DNA of 64,000 bases, from assembly GCA_964600045.1 (NCBI GenBank), contig CAZRHS010000001.1:92347-156346 (forward strand), read 5' to 3'. The notes beneath the pieces are model-generated. The model worked only from the letters and a program-made list of their open reading frames with translations, searched no databases and was not told the origin of the DNA. Of the stretch, positions 15,356-24,068 are shown one piece after another (within the stretch, counting starts at the first letter, position 1; the number at the start of each line of letters is the position of its first letter). Source of the DNA: Phil1 sp964600045 (GTDB lineage: Bacteria; Bacillota; Clostridia; Christensenellales; CAG-138). The position numbers and the translations under genes were made by a program.

Positions 15356-17146
15356 ATGTCCATGCAGAAAAAGGTGAACGGCAATACCGAGGGCATACGG
15401 GATGCGCTGCTTGAGCGCATAACCTCCGTTTATGATATGGCGCAGGGGCAAAACGAGTTTGCCTCGCATGAGCTTATAGCAGAGCTTTGCGCGCTTACCG
15501 GCCTTATCAGGCGGGAGATAAGCGTTTATATAAGCCGCAGCGGCAGCATAGAAGATGTTTCCGTGGGCGACGGATCAAAGGTTAATATGCCCACCATGCG
15601 CCTTGTGCGCAATGAAGACAGGCTTTGCGGCGTGCGCTGCCTGCATACCCATCCCGGCGGGGACGGAAGGCTTAGCGGAGTTGATATAGGCACGCTCAGG
15701 AGCATGCGCCTTGACTCTATGGCCGCCATAGGCGTTAAGGACGACGGCACGGCAACATCGCTTTACGCGGCGTATATAGGGGAGCTTGCGGGGGAAGAGC
15801 GAGAGGTTTTAGTATACGGGCCGTTAAGGCCCTATAAGCTGCCGCAGAAGCAGCTGATGGACGAAATATTCATATCAGACGAAAGACTAAAGAGCAGCAC
15901 CAAGGACACGCGGGACGACGCGCCGGAGAAAACGATACTTATAGGCCTTGAAAACGACGAAGGATACGACACGATAGAGGAGCTTGCGGAGCTTGCCAAA
16001 ACCGCGGGCGCGAACGTTGTTGCGCGCAGCATACAGAAGCGGCGAACGCCGGACAACGCAACCTATATAGGCAGCGGCAAGGTTGACGAGCTTAGCCTTC
16101 TTTGCAGCGAAACGGAAGCGGAGCTTGTTATATTCGATGATGAGCTTACGGGAAGCCAGCTTAGGAACCTTGAAACAAGGCTTGGCGTAAAGGTAATAGA
16201 CCGCACGGCGCTTATACTCGATATTTTCGCGCAAAGGGCCGTAAGCCGCGAGGGCGCGCTGCAGGTTGAGCTTGCCCAGATGAAATATAACCTAACCCGC
16301 CTTACCGGGCAGGGCACATCGCTGAGCCGACTGGGCGGCGGAATAGGCACGCGAGGCCCCGGCGAGAAGAAGCTTGAAATAGACCGCCGCCGCATACGCA
16401 GGCGCATATTCGAGCTTGGGGAAGAGCTTAAAGAGGTTGAAAAGCAGCGCTCGCTAAGAAGGGAAAGGCGCGAGAAGAACGCAACCCCGCTTGTTGCGCT
16501 TGTGGGATACACAAACGCCGGCAAAAGCACATTCTTAAACGCGGTATCAAACGCGGGAGTGCTTGCGGAGGATAAGCTTTTCGCGACCCTTGATCCGGTT
16601 GTTCGCCAGATTACATTGCCAAACGGCCTTGATATACTGCTTTCCGATACCGTTGGCTTTATAAACAAGCTGCCGCACGATTTGATAGAGGCTTTCAAGT
16701 CAACGCTTGAGGAGGTTTCCAACGCCGACCTTATACTGCACGTTGTTGATATTTCAAGCGACCATTACGATGCGCAGATGAGAGTTGTTGAGGACGTTAT
16801 AGCAAGCCTCGGCGCCGCGGACACGCCCAGAATAAACGTTTACAATAAAATAGACAAGGTTGATTTCCGCCCGCGCGGAACGGATAACGACGCGTTTGTT
16901 TCCGCCGTAACGGGGGAGGGGATGGACAATCTGCTTGAAAAGGTTGAAGAGCTTCTCAGCGCCGCGCACAAAACGCTTGAGATAACCGTTCCGTACGATA
17001 AATACGAGGCCGTGGCCCTGCTGCACGCGGAGGCAAGGATTATAAGCGAGGAGCATACCGAAATGGGCACCGAAATAAAGGCCGCCGTAGAGGACACAAC
17101 GCTTAGAAAACTGAGAAAACTTCTTGGGGAGAACATTGGGGTATGA
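15356..17146 (+). CDS. hflX: GTPase HflX with an N-terminal JAMM-like domain
   Basis: HflX is a ribosome-splitting GTPase that acts on stalled ribosomes. The standard HflX part (about residues 192-596) has the glycine-rich GGGIGTRGPGEKKLE linker. G1 is GYTNAGKS (384-391), followed by ATLDP and the G3 motif DTVGF (431-435). The extra 190 residues in front contain HTHPGGDGRLSGVD, where H97, H99, S107 and D110 fit the JAMM metalloprotease spacing H-x-H-x10-D. E54 upstream is a possible fourth residue. Family members without this domain are about 420 residues; I recall long forms in Clostridia. The start may be 15356 or 15362. A TATAAT at 15322-15327 is the likely -10. The stop overlaps the next gene by 4 bases. 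Confidence 0.9.
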   Translation: MSMQKKVNGNTEGIRDALLERITSVYDMAQGQNEFASHELIAELCALTGLIRREISVYISRSGSIEDVSVGDGSKVNMPTMRLVRNEDRLCGVRCLHTHPGGDGRLSGVDIGTLRSMRLDSMAAIGVKDDGTATSLYAAYIGELAGEEREVLVYGPLRPYKLPQKQLMDEIFISDERLKSSTKDTRDDAPEKTILIGLENDEGYDTIEELAELAKTAGANVVARSIQKRRTPDNATYIGSGKVDELSLLCSETEAELVIFDDELTGSQLRNLETRLGVKVIDRTALILDIFAQRAVSREGALQVELAQMKYNLTRLTGQGTSLSRLGGGIGTRGPGEKKLEIDRRRIRRRIFELGEELKEVEKQRSLRRERREKNATPLVALVGYTNAGKSTFLNAVSNAGVLAEDKLFATLDPVVRQITLPNGLDILLSDTVGFINKLPHDLIEAFKSTLEEVSNADLILHVVDISSDHYDAQMRVVEDVIASLGAADTPRINVYNKIDKVDFRPRGTDNDAFVSAVTGEGMDNLLEKVEELLSAAHKTLEITVPYDKYEAVALLHAEARIISEEHTEMGTEIKAAVEDTTLRKLRKLLGENIGV

Positions 17147-18042
17147 AGAACAAAAACGGACTTGGAGTTGCGCTGATATGCCTTGCGGCCGTGCTTTGGA
17201 GCACGAACTCCGTATTGGTTAAAAACCTTGAGCTGCCGGGCATTCTTATAAGCGGCATGCGCGCGCTTTGGGCGGGCGTTGTGCTTGCGCCCTTCATAAG
17301 GCCGAAAAAGCTTAAATGGGGACCAAAGATGCTGCTTGTTACCGCGGGATTCATACTGAACAGCGTGGGCGTTGTTGTGTCCATAAAGCTTACAAGCGCG
17401 GCCATAGCCGTGGGCATGCAGTTCACTTCCCCTATTTGGATTTATGTCTATTCCCGCTTAAAGGGCTATCCCTTCGTTAAGCGCCGCGTAATACCGCTTG
17501 CGGTGCTTATGGCGGGCGTTATAATATCCATGTTTTCAAAGGCGGACGGCGTTACAATGCTTGGCAACATTATAGCCTTGGGAACCGGTATATGCTTTGC
17601 TGTGGTTACGCAGCTTAGCGGCGAGGTTGGCCGGGAAAACCCGATTGGCTTAGTCGCCGTGAACAACATAATTATGGCGGCAATTATACTGCCGATTTTC
17701 TGCCGCGACAGCATACCGGAACTTTTCACAATGGATACAGTTGGCTGGATAACGATGCTGGCTCTTGGCATAGTGCAGTTTGGCGGCGGATACGTATTTT
17801 ATAACCTGGGCCTTAAGTACACCACCCCCGCAAAGGCCAGCATGCTGAGCCCGCTTGAAATGGTATTAAGCCCCATTTGGGTTGCCATATTCATAGGCGA
17901 GGTTCCGGACATAATTGGTCTTATAGGTTTCATTGTTATAACCGCGGGCATAGCGCTTGAGATTATATATACCGCGCAGTACGCAAAACAGGCGCATCTT
18001 GCCGAGCAGAGCGTGGACAGCGCGGACACGGATGCGCTATAA
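17143..18042 (+). CDS. DMT-superfamily (EamA) transporter
   Basis: This is a ten-helix membrane protein built from two EamA repeats (about residues 8-140 and 150-285), typical of small-metabolite exporters and importers. The 299-residue length fits. The second repeat shows the family's LKYTTPAKASMLSPLEMVLSP stretch. It overlaps hflX by 4 bases (ATGA) and is followed by the formamidase-like and anmK genes, so it may belong to that transcript. The substrate cannot be inferred. Confidence 0.85.
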   Translation: MKNKNGLGVALICLAAVLWSTNSVLVKNLELPGILISGMRALWAGVVLAPFIRPKKLKWGPKMLLVTAGFILNSVGVVVSIKLTSAAIAVGMQFTSPIWIYVYSRLKGYPFVKRRVIPLAVLMAGVIISMFSKADGVTMLGNIIALGTGICFAVVTQLSGEVGRENPIGLVAVNNIIMAAIILPIFCRDSIPELFTMDTVGWITMLALGIVQFGGGYVFYNLGLKYTTPAKASMLSPLEMVLSPIWVAIFIGEVPDIIGLIGFIVITAGIALEIIYTAQYAKQAHLAEQSVDSADTDAL

Positions 18043-18087
18043 TTAGCAAAACACACAGCAAATCTTAAAGGAAAGAGGTATATATTC

Positions 18088-18972
18088 ATGCTTAGGCTTA
18101 CACCGGACAAGAAAATAGAGGTAATGGACGCCAAAAACGCTCCCTCCGCATTTTGCAAAAGCGGGGATACCGTTGTTTTTGAAACGCTTGATTGCTACGA
18201 CAGCTCCGTTACAAGGCAGGGCGAGCGCCTTAAAATAAAGCGCATGCACAACCCCGCCACAGGTCCCCTTTTCATTGAGGGAGCGGAAGCGGGAGACGCG
18301 CTTAAGGTTGAAATACTTAAAATAGACACGCGCGAGTGGGGCGCGATGGGCACTTCCTTTGAGGAGTTCGGATTCAAGAACGTTAAGGGCAGCGACCATT
18401 CAATGCACGTTTACGATATTAAGGACGGCGTTGTTAAGGCCGGCGGCTTTGATATTCCCGTAAATAAAATGATAGGCGTTATAGGCGTTGCTCCCGCGGG
18501 CGAGGGCGTGCTTACGGTAACCCCCGGCTCACACGGCGGAAACATGGACTGCCGCCGCATACGCGAAGGCTCAACCATATATTTCCCGGTAGCTACCAAG
18601 GGCGCTCTTCTTGCGATGGGCGATCTTCACGCGCTTATGGGAGACGGCGAAGTGTTCGGCTACGGCCTTGAGGTAAGCGGAGAGGTTACGGTTCGCGTAA
18701 GCGTTGTTAAGGACATGAAGCTTGATCAGCCCCTGCTTCTTGACGGGGACGAGGCCATGTGCGTAGCAAGCGGCGAAACGATGCAGGAGGCCACCGAAAA
18801 GGCGCTTGAATCCATGTATTATCTTTTAAGGCAGTGCGGCCAGGACGAAGGCGAGGCGGGCATACTTATGAGCATGCTTTGCAACGTTGCCCTTTGCCAG
18901 ATGGTAAACCCGCTTTTCACCGTGCGCACCGAAATGCCCGCGCACATGCTTAAAAACATAATCAAGGGCTGA
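18088..18972 (+). CDS. Acetamidase/formamidase family protein
   Basis: Members hydrolyse short amides such as formamide and acetamide to ammonia and the acid. The 294-residue protein shows the FmdA/AmdA family segments GPLFIEGAEAGD, GVIGVAPAGEGV, TPGSHGGNMDCRRI and LGDLHA-like MGDLHALMGDGE. The Asp, His and Cys residues of these motifs probably bind metal. GGAAAGAGG precedes the ATG. It sits 4 bases upstream of anmK. That neighbour suggests, weakly, a role in amide release during wall turnover, but a free-living amidase role is equally possible. Confidence 0.85.
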   Translation: MLRLTPDKKIEVMDAKNAPSAFCKSGDTVVFETLDCYDSSVTRQGERLKIKRMHNPATGPLFIEGAEAGDALKVEILKIDTREWGAMGTSFEEFGFKNVKGSDHSMHVYDIKDGVVKAGGFDIPVNKMIGVIGVAPAGEGVLTVTPGSHGGNMDCRRIREGSTIYFPVATKGALLAMGDLHALMGDGEVFGYGLEVSGEVTVRVSVVKDMKLDQPLLLDGDEAMCVASGETMQEATEKALESMYYLLRQCGQDEGEAGILMSMLCNVALCQMVNPLFTVRTEMPAHMLKNIIKG

Positions 18973-18976
18973 TATA

Positions 18977-20164
18977 ATGATTCACCCCATTAAGAAAATA
19001 ACCGAAAAGGAATCAAGGCTTGTAATAGGCATTATGTCCGGCACGTCGGCGGACGGCATAGACGCGGCGCTTTGCCGCATACACGGCCACGCCACCGATA
19101 CGCGGGTTGAGCAGCTTGCCTTCACTTTTGTGCCGTATGAGGAAAGCGTGCGCAGCGAGGTGCTTCGCCTTGCGGGCGGCGGCACGGCAACGGCGGCGGA
19201 TTTTTGCAAAATGAACTTTTTGCTGGGCAGGCTTTACGCGTCCGCCGCGCTTAAGCTTTGCCGTGACTGCGGCATTGCCAAAGAGGATATAGATCTTGTC
19301 GGCTGCCACGGGCAAACGCTTTGGCATATTCCAAATGACGAGGAGTATCTTGGCCAAAGCTTCAAAAGCACATATCAGCTGGGCGAGTTTTCGGTTATAG
19401 CGGAGGCGTTCGGCTGCCCCGTGGTTGGCGATTTCAGGGTTAGGGACGTGGCCGCGGGCGGACTTGGCGCGCCGCTTGTGCCATACAGCGAATTTTTGAT
19501 ATACCGAAGCAAAACCGATTGTGTTGCGCTGCAGAATATAGGCGGCATAGGCAACATAACCTGCCTTGGGGCGAACTGCTCCATGGATGAGGTTTTCGCC
19601 TTTGATACAGGCCCGGGCAACATGGTTATTGATGCCGTGTACTCAATTATCACAAACGGTGAAAAGCACTATGACGAGGGCGGAAAGTTTGCCGCCAAGG
19701 GCAACATAAATAAAGACCTTCTGGCCTTTATGATGAACGATGAATATGTTTTAAGAAAGCCGCCCAAAACAACCGGGCGTGAGTATTACGGGGCGGAGTA
19801 CGTAAAGAAAATAATGAGCTTTGCCCAAGCTCACTCCGTATCGCCTGAAGACATTATGGCAACCGTAACCGACTTTACGGCGGAAACGATAGCGTATTCG
19901 ATAAATAACTTTTTCCCCGTTAAGCCCGCAAGGCTTATCGTGGGCGGCGGAGGAAGCCTGAACGATACTCTTATGGCGGATATAAGGCGGCTTCTTCCCG
20001 ATTGCTTTGTGGCTACCAATGAGCAGATAGGCTTTGACAGCAGCGCAAAGGAGGCCGTGGCGTTCGCGGTGCTCGCAAACGAAACCGTGTTCGCCGGAAA
20101 CAACAACGTGCCTTCCGTAACAGGGGCGGCGCATGGCGTATCAATGGGCAAAATAAGCCTTTGA
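18977..20164 (+). CDS. anmK: Anhydro-N-acetylmuramic acid kinase
   Basis: AnmK opens and phosphorylates 1,6-anhydro-MurNAc, the product of lytic transglycosylases, to MurNAc-6-phosphate for recycling. The 395-residue protein has the ATP-binding motif GIMSGTSADGIDAAL near the N-terminus. Further motifs are GCHGQTLWH, QNIGGIGNIT, DTGPGNMVID and the late GGGGSLNDTLM segment. It is the last gene of the hflX-DMT-amidase-anmK run. No MurQ etherase is seen in the window. Confidence 0.93.
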   Translation: MIHPIKKITEKESRLVIGIMSGTSADGIDAALCRIHGHATDTRVEQLAFTFVPYEESVRSEVLRLAGGGTATAADFCKMNFLLGRLYASAALKLCRDCGIAKEDIDLVGCHGQTLWHIPNDEEYLGQSFKSTYQLGEFSVIAEAFGCPVVGDFRVRDVAAGGLGAPLVPYSEFLIYRSKTDCVALQNIGGIGNITCLGANCSMDEVFAFDTGPGNMVIDAVYSIITNGEKHYDEGGKFAAKGNINKDLLAFMMNDEYVLRKPPKTTGREYYGAEYVKKIMSFAQAHSVSPEDIMATVTDFTAETIAYSINNFFPVKPARLIVGGGGSLNDTLMADIRRLLPDCFVATNEQIGFDSSAKEAVAFAVLANETVFAGNNNVPSVTGAAHGVSMGKISL

Positions 20165-20176
20165 TTAACAAAATGA

Positions 20177-20201
20177 AAGCGGGAGCAAATCACTCCCGCT
20201 T
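20177..20201. terminator. Shared hairpin between convergent anmK and SIR2-like genes
   Basis: AAGCGGGAG and CTCCCGCTT form a perfect 9-bp stem with a 7-base loop. The flanks are AT-rich but have no long T-run, so it is probably a modest bidirectional terminator. Confidence 0.65.
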
Positions 20202-20210
20202 AAATTATAT

Positions 20211-21161
20211 TTATTCCCATTTAAGCCATTCGCTTCCGCCGTGGTATTGCTCCGAAGGCTCGCCGGATTGCATGCGCTGGTTTATTTCCTCATAAAGCCA
20301 ATCGTAATAACCCTTGAAGTTTCCGTGGAAGCCGCCGTCCTCAACCTCCATGCCGTAGGCATCGGCAAGCAGCTTTTCCTCCGGCTTTATATCGAATTTA
20401 TAAAGCGTTATCTTCTTTTCGGGGAAGTGGCGCTTTTTGCAGTTAACAAGCCACCACAGGTCAAGCTCGGAAAGCGACATGCCAAGCGCCGCTATATGAA
20501 CCTCGCCAAGCATAAAGTAATCAAGCCAGCTCCTTACTTCTATGCCGTTCTGCCTTGCGTAGCGCGTGTTGCAGCGGGCAAGAAGCGATGCCATATACTG
20601 CTGCATTTTGGCAAGCAGCTTGCCGTAATAATAGTGGGCAAATATCATGGATTTGAATTTTGCCGCCTCGCCGTGTATGTGCCAGATTGTGGGGTAATCG
20701 CCAACGGCGAAAAACGTGTGCAGCTGCTCGTTTGCGTATGTGCTGCCGCTGTCGTAAACCAGGCGGCGGGCTTTACACCTGCGCCCGGGAAGACACCTGA
20801 ACTTTGGGTCAAGCGCCTTTTCAAGCTCGTATGTATAGTTGGCCGTAAGTATCGCGTTTACCGGAAGCGAGGCAAACTGCCTAAGCTGGCGCTCCTCCTC
20901 CTCGTCCGCGCGGCGCTCGCTGAGCGGCCCGGATATTTTTTTAAGCTGTTCGCCGCAGTGGTTGCCCGTAAGTATAACGGGCTGCAGCGGGTACGGCACG
21001 TGCTTAACGCTTGCCCTTTCAGGACCCGTAAGATTCTTTGTGCGAACGGATTCTATAAGCTCTTCCCAAGATGTAAAGCCGTAGGCGCGGTTTATGCCGT
21101 TTCCAAGCACCAGCACCTTTGGCGTTGATCCGTATTCTATCCTCGGCAGGATTTCTTCCAT
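20211..21161 (-). CDS. Stand-alone SIR2-like domain protein
   Basis: The 316-residue protein has the Rossmann-type NAD-binding pattern of SIR2-like proteins. LVLGNGINRAYGF (G20, N21, G22) is the first glycine motif. ILTANYTYELE (N109) matches the TxNYD motif. WHIHGE holds H163 at the usual catalytic His position, and IAALGMSLSELD is the second GxS motif. No other domain is fused to it. SIR2-like proteins of this type act as NAD hydrolases in several phage-defence systems, but some are of unknown housekeeping role. CGGAGG precedes the ATG. It is the last gene after yfcE and rdgB in the parE operon direction, 41 bases downstream. No defence genes adjoin it. Confidence 0.78.
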   Translation of the reverse strand: MEEILPRIEYGSTPKVLVLGNGINRAYGFTSWEELIESVRTKNLTGPERASVKHVPYPLQPVILTGNHCGEQLKKISGPLSERRADEEEERQLRQFASLPVNAILTANYTYELEKALDPKFRCLPGRRCKARRLVYDSGSTYANEQLHTFFAVGDYPTIWHIHGEAAKFKSMIFAHYYYGKLLAKMQQYMASLLARCNTRYARQNGIEVRSWLDYFMLGEVHIAALGMSLSELDLWWLVNCKKRHFPEKKITLYKFDIKPEEKLLADAYGMEVEDGGFHGNFKGYYDWLYEEINQRMQSGEPSEQYHGGSEWLKWE

Positions 21162-21202
21162 GGCATTTCCTCCGAAAAAAGATTATAGAAAAGCGGCTTT
21201 TG

Positions 21203-21673
21203 TTAAAGCGTTATAATGCTTACCCTTGCCGTGCCGTTTTCAAGCTCCGCTTTTGCAAAGCTTTTCTTTCTGCCGCCGCGCGGCACGCTGGGACTGCCGG
21301 GGCACACAAGCTGCACCCCTAACGCGTACTCAATTTCAGAAACATGGGTGTGCCCATAAAGAGCAAGGGGGCATTCAAGCTCCTGCGCCCTAAGGCTCAG
21401 GCGGTAGCGGTCAAGCGACACGGCGTATGTATGCCCGTGCGCCATGAATATGCGCACCCCGCCAAGCGTTATAACCTGCTCCGTATCAATGCTTCCCGCG
21501 TCGCAGTTGCCCTTAACGCTGTATACAGGTTTACCGCTTTTAGCCGCCATCCATTCGGCCTCGCGCCTGCCGTCGCCCAAAAAAGCCCAGGCATCCGCGT
21601 CGGGCAGCGCCTCATAAACGCGCCTTGCGGCATCCGTATCGCCGTGAGTATCGCTGAATATGCCAAGTATCAT
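21203..21673 (-). CDS. YfcE/MJ0936-family metallophosphoesterase
   Basis: This small (156-residue) calcineurin-like phosphodiesterase has all metal-ligand motifs in order: SDTHGD, GDG, GNCD, HGH and GHTH. Family members hydrolyse phosphodiesters in vitro; the natural substrate is unknown. Its start overlaps the rdgB stop by 4 bases. The rdgB-yfcE pairing is common in Firmicutes. Confidence 0.92.
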   Translation of the reverse strand: MILGIFSDTHGDTDAARRVYEALPDADAWAFLGDGRREAEWMAAKSGKPVYSVKGNCDAGSIDTEQVITLGGVRIFMAHGHTYAVSLDRYRLSLRAQELECPLALYGHTHVSEIEYALGVQLVCPGSPSVPRGGRKKSFAKAELENGTARVSIITL

Positions 21674-22269
21674 GCTTTGCTTTCCGCCTCAAGCGCGGCC
21701 TTAAGCGCCTCAAGCGCGCGCTTGCGGTGGCTTATCGCGTTTTTGCTCTCCGCACTCATCTCCGCAAAAGAAAGCCCTTCCGGCTCATAGAAAAACAGCG
21801 GATCGTAGCCAAAGCCGTTTTCGCCCTGCGGGGCGTAGAGCAGCCTTCCCTCAACCGCGCCGCGGCATACAATCGGCTCCTTATCCCTGCGGGCAAGGGC
21901 CACCGCGCTTACAAAGCGGCAGGCGCGCTCATTTTCAGGCACGTCCTTCATCATGTCCATAAGCTTAGCGTTATTTTCCTCGTCATTATGGCCTTCCCCG
22001 GCAAAACGCGCGCTGTATACGCCGGGCGCGCCGTTCAGGGCATCCACCATAAGGCCGCTGTCGTCGCTAAGCGCGGCATCGGCATCGGCTATGTTAAGCA
22101 CCTCCGTCGCCTTTTTAAGCGCGTTCTGCTCAAATGTTTCGCCGTCCTCAACCACGTCTATGGTAATGCCCGCTTCCTTAAGGGAAAGTATTTCGTCAAA
22201 ATAATCCCCGAGAATTTCCTTTATCTCGCGCACCTTATGCGCATTGTTGGATGCTATTATAAGCTTCAT
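21670..22269 (-). CDS. rdgB: RdgB/HAM1 non-canonical purine NTP pyrophosphatase
   Basis: This enzyme hydrolyses ITP, dITP and XTP to monophosphates and keeps deaminated purines out of nucleic acids. The 199-residue protein has the family motifs SNNAHKVREI, LSDDSGLMVDAL, the PGVYSARFAG loop, FGYDPLF and ISHRKRAL. It lies 32 bases after rqcH and overlaps yfcE. The ATG follows AAAGGAGGCATGGC. Confidence 0.94.
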   Translation of the reverse strand: MKLIIASNNAHKVREIKEILGDYFDEILSLKEAGITIDVVEDGETFEQNALKKATEVLNIADADAALSDDSGLMVDALNGAPGVYSARFAGEGHNDEENNAKLMDMMKDVPENERACRFVSAVALARRDKEPIVCRGAVEGRLLYAPQGENGFGYDPLFFYEPEGLSFAEMSAESKNAISHRKRALEALKAALEAESKA

Positions 22270-22301
22270 GCCATGCCTCCTTTATTTATTGCGCACGGGG
22301 C

Positions 22302-24041
22302 TTAAATTTGCCTTATGCGCTTAATGTCCTCTTCGTTCGGCGTAACGTAGGCCGTTTTGTTGGTTGTGTATATTACCATGCCGGGTTTTGCTCCGGCAGG
22401 CTTTTTAACAAACTTTTTGGGCGTGTAGTCAACCGCCACGTTTTCGGAGCCTCTTGCCCTGCTGTAATATGCCGCAAGCAGAGCCGCCTCGTTCATGGCC
22501 GCCGTGTCGTTCTCTCCCGCGCCCTTTACTATAACGTGGCTGCCGGGAATGTTTTTTGTGTGCATCCAAATATCGTTTGGCGAGGCAAAGCGCAGCGTAA
22601 GCTCATCGTTCTGCCGGTTGTTCTTGCCAACGTATATGTCCGCTCCCGTGGAGGATACAAAGTGCATGGGCTTTGACGCGGCAAGCTTCATCTTTTTCTT
22701 TGCCCCGCGCTCGCGCTTTATGTATCCTAAATCCTTAAGCTCCTCTATAAGCTCGCTAAGCTCGTTTTCGGCTGTGCATTTGGTAAGGTTGTCCAGCTGC
22801 CCTTCAAGGTAGCTCAGCTCATTAAGCGTTTGCTCGCGCTGTATAATCGCCATGTCCCGCGCGGCCTTAAGCTTTTGATATTTTTTATAATACCTCTGCG
22901 CGTTTTCGCCGGGCGTAAGCAGCTCGTCCATGGGAATAGCTATGCGCTCGGGAGGATCACTGTAATAATTATCAACCGCCGCAACCTTCGCCCCGCCTTT
23001 AAGCGAATGAAGATTGGCCGTTAAAAGCTCGCCGTAAAGGCGGCATTTTTCCATCTGCTCCTCTGTGCTGAGCGCATCGGCGTACAGGGCAAGCTTTTTT
23101 TCGCAGCGCTCAATATTGTTTTGCAGCACCTTGCGCGCGCTCGCGCCGTGCCGCTTGGCCCATTCGCGCTTGTCGCTGTTTATATACAGGCTGTCAAGCG
23201 CGTCGCTTATGCTGTCATAAAGCTTTACACCTTCGCCCGAAACGGCAAACGGATAAACAATCTCCGTTTCGCCAAGCGCGTTAAGTATGGCGCTCGATTG
23301 CTCCTTGCCCTCGCTTACGTTTTTGTAGAACCGCACAAGGCCTTCACAAAGCTCGTTCCGCTCATCGTCGCTAAGCTCGCTGCAGTCTGCTTTAGCGGTA
23401 TATCTTGAAACAAGCTGCGCGGCAACGGCGGGGGAAAGGCCGAAAAACGCGTTTGAAAGCGCCTTTGAAACGCTTACGCCTACCGTAAGCAGAGCGTTCG
23501 CGAAATCCTCTTTGGTTGCCTTAGCGGGGTCCTGCTTATCCTGCGCGGGCGGGGCGGAGTATTCAAGCCCCGGCATTACAAAGCGCACGCTGCTCATGCC
23601 TAAGCCGACGTGCTTTATGGCATCCACTATAATCCCCCGGTCGTTAACGAGAATTATGTTTGAATGCTTGCCCATAAGCTCGCAGTAAAGCGCAAATTCT
23701 GCTAGGTCGCCAAGCTCATTATATGTTTCTATGCTTATTTTAAGCACGCGGTCCAGGTTCTTCTGCTCAAAGCCGGTTATTTTGCCGCCGGCAATGCGCT
23801 TTCTAAGCAGCATGCAGAACATGGGCGCTTCGCTTGGCGCCTGCTTTTTTAGGCTTGTCAGCTGCACACGGTTATCGGAAGCGGAGGCGTTTATAAGCAG
23901 CCTTTGCGTTTGCCCAAGGCTCCTTACCATAATAAGCAGCTCTTCCTTATCCGTTTGCTGTATTTTGTCTATCTTGCCGCCGCGAAGGAGCCTATCCAGC
24001 TCTATTGTAGCGGAATAAAGGCTAAGTCCGTCCATGGACAA
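22302..24041 (-). CDS. rqcH: RqcH (NFACT-family ribosome quality control factor)
   Basis: RqcH binds obstructed 50S subunits and adds C-terminal alanine tails that mark stalled peptides for degradation; older annotations call it fibronectin-binding protein. The 579-residue protein has the NFACT-N domain starting MSMDGLSLYSA. A helix-hairpin-helix and long coiled-coil middle follow (about 270-440). The NFACT-R domain has NDIWMHTKNIPGSHVI. I prefer the TTG at 24041, 10 bases after AAGGAG, since the family starts M-x-x-DG; ATG at 24035 is possible. It follows parC by 27 bases. Confidence 0.9.
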   Translation of the reverse strand: MSMDGLSLYSATIELDRLLRGGKIDKIQQTDKEELLIMVRSLGQTQRLLINASASDNRVQLTSLKKQAPSEAPMFCMLLRKRIAGGKITGFEQKNLDRVLKISIETYNELGDLAEFALYCELMGKHSNIILVNDRGIIVDAIKHVGLGMSSVRFVMPGLEYSAPPAQDKQDPAKATKEDFANALLTVGVSVSKALSNAFFGLSPAVAAQLVSRYTAKADCSELSDDERNELCEGLVRFYKNVSEGKEQSSAILNALGETEIVYPFAVSGEGVKLYDSISDALDSLYINSDKREWAKRHGASARKVLQNNIERCEKKLALYADALSTEEQMEKCRLYGELLTANLHSLKGGAKVAAVDNYYSDPPERIAIPMDELLTPGENAQRYYKKYQKLKAARDMAIIQREQTLNELSYLEGQLDNLTKCTAENELSELIEELKDLGYIKRERGAKKKMKLAASKPMHFVSSTGADIYVGKNNRQNDELTLRFASPNDIWMHTKNIPGSHVIVKGAGENDTAAMNEAALLAAYYSRARGSENVAVDYTPKKFVKKPAGAKPGMVIYTTNKTAYVTPNEEDIKRIRQI

Positions 24042-24068
24042 GGCTTATCATCTCCTTTTTGAGGGCGC

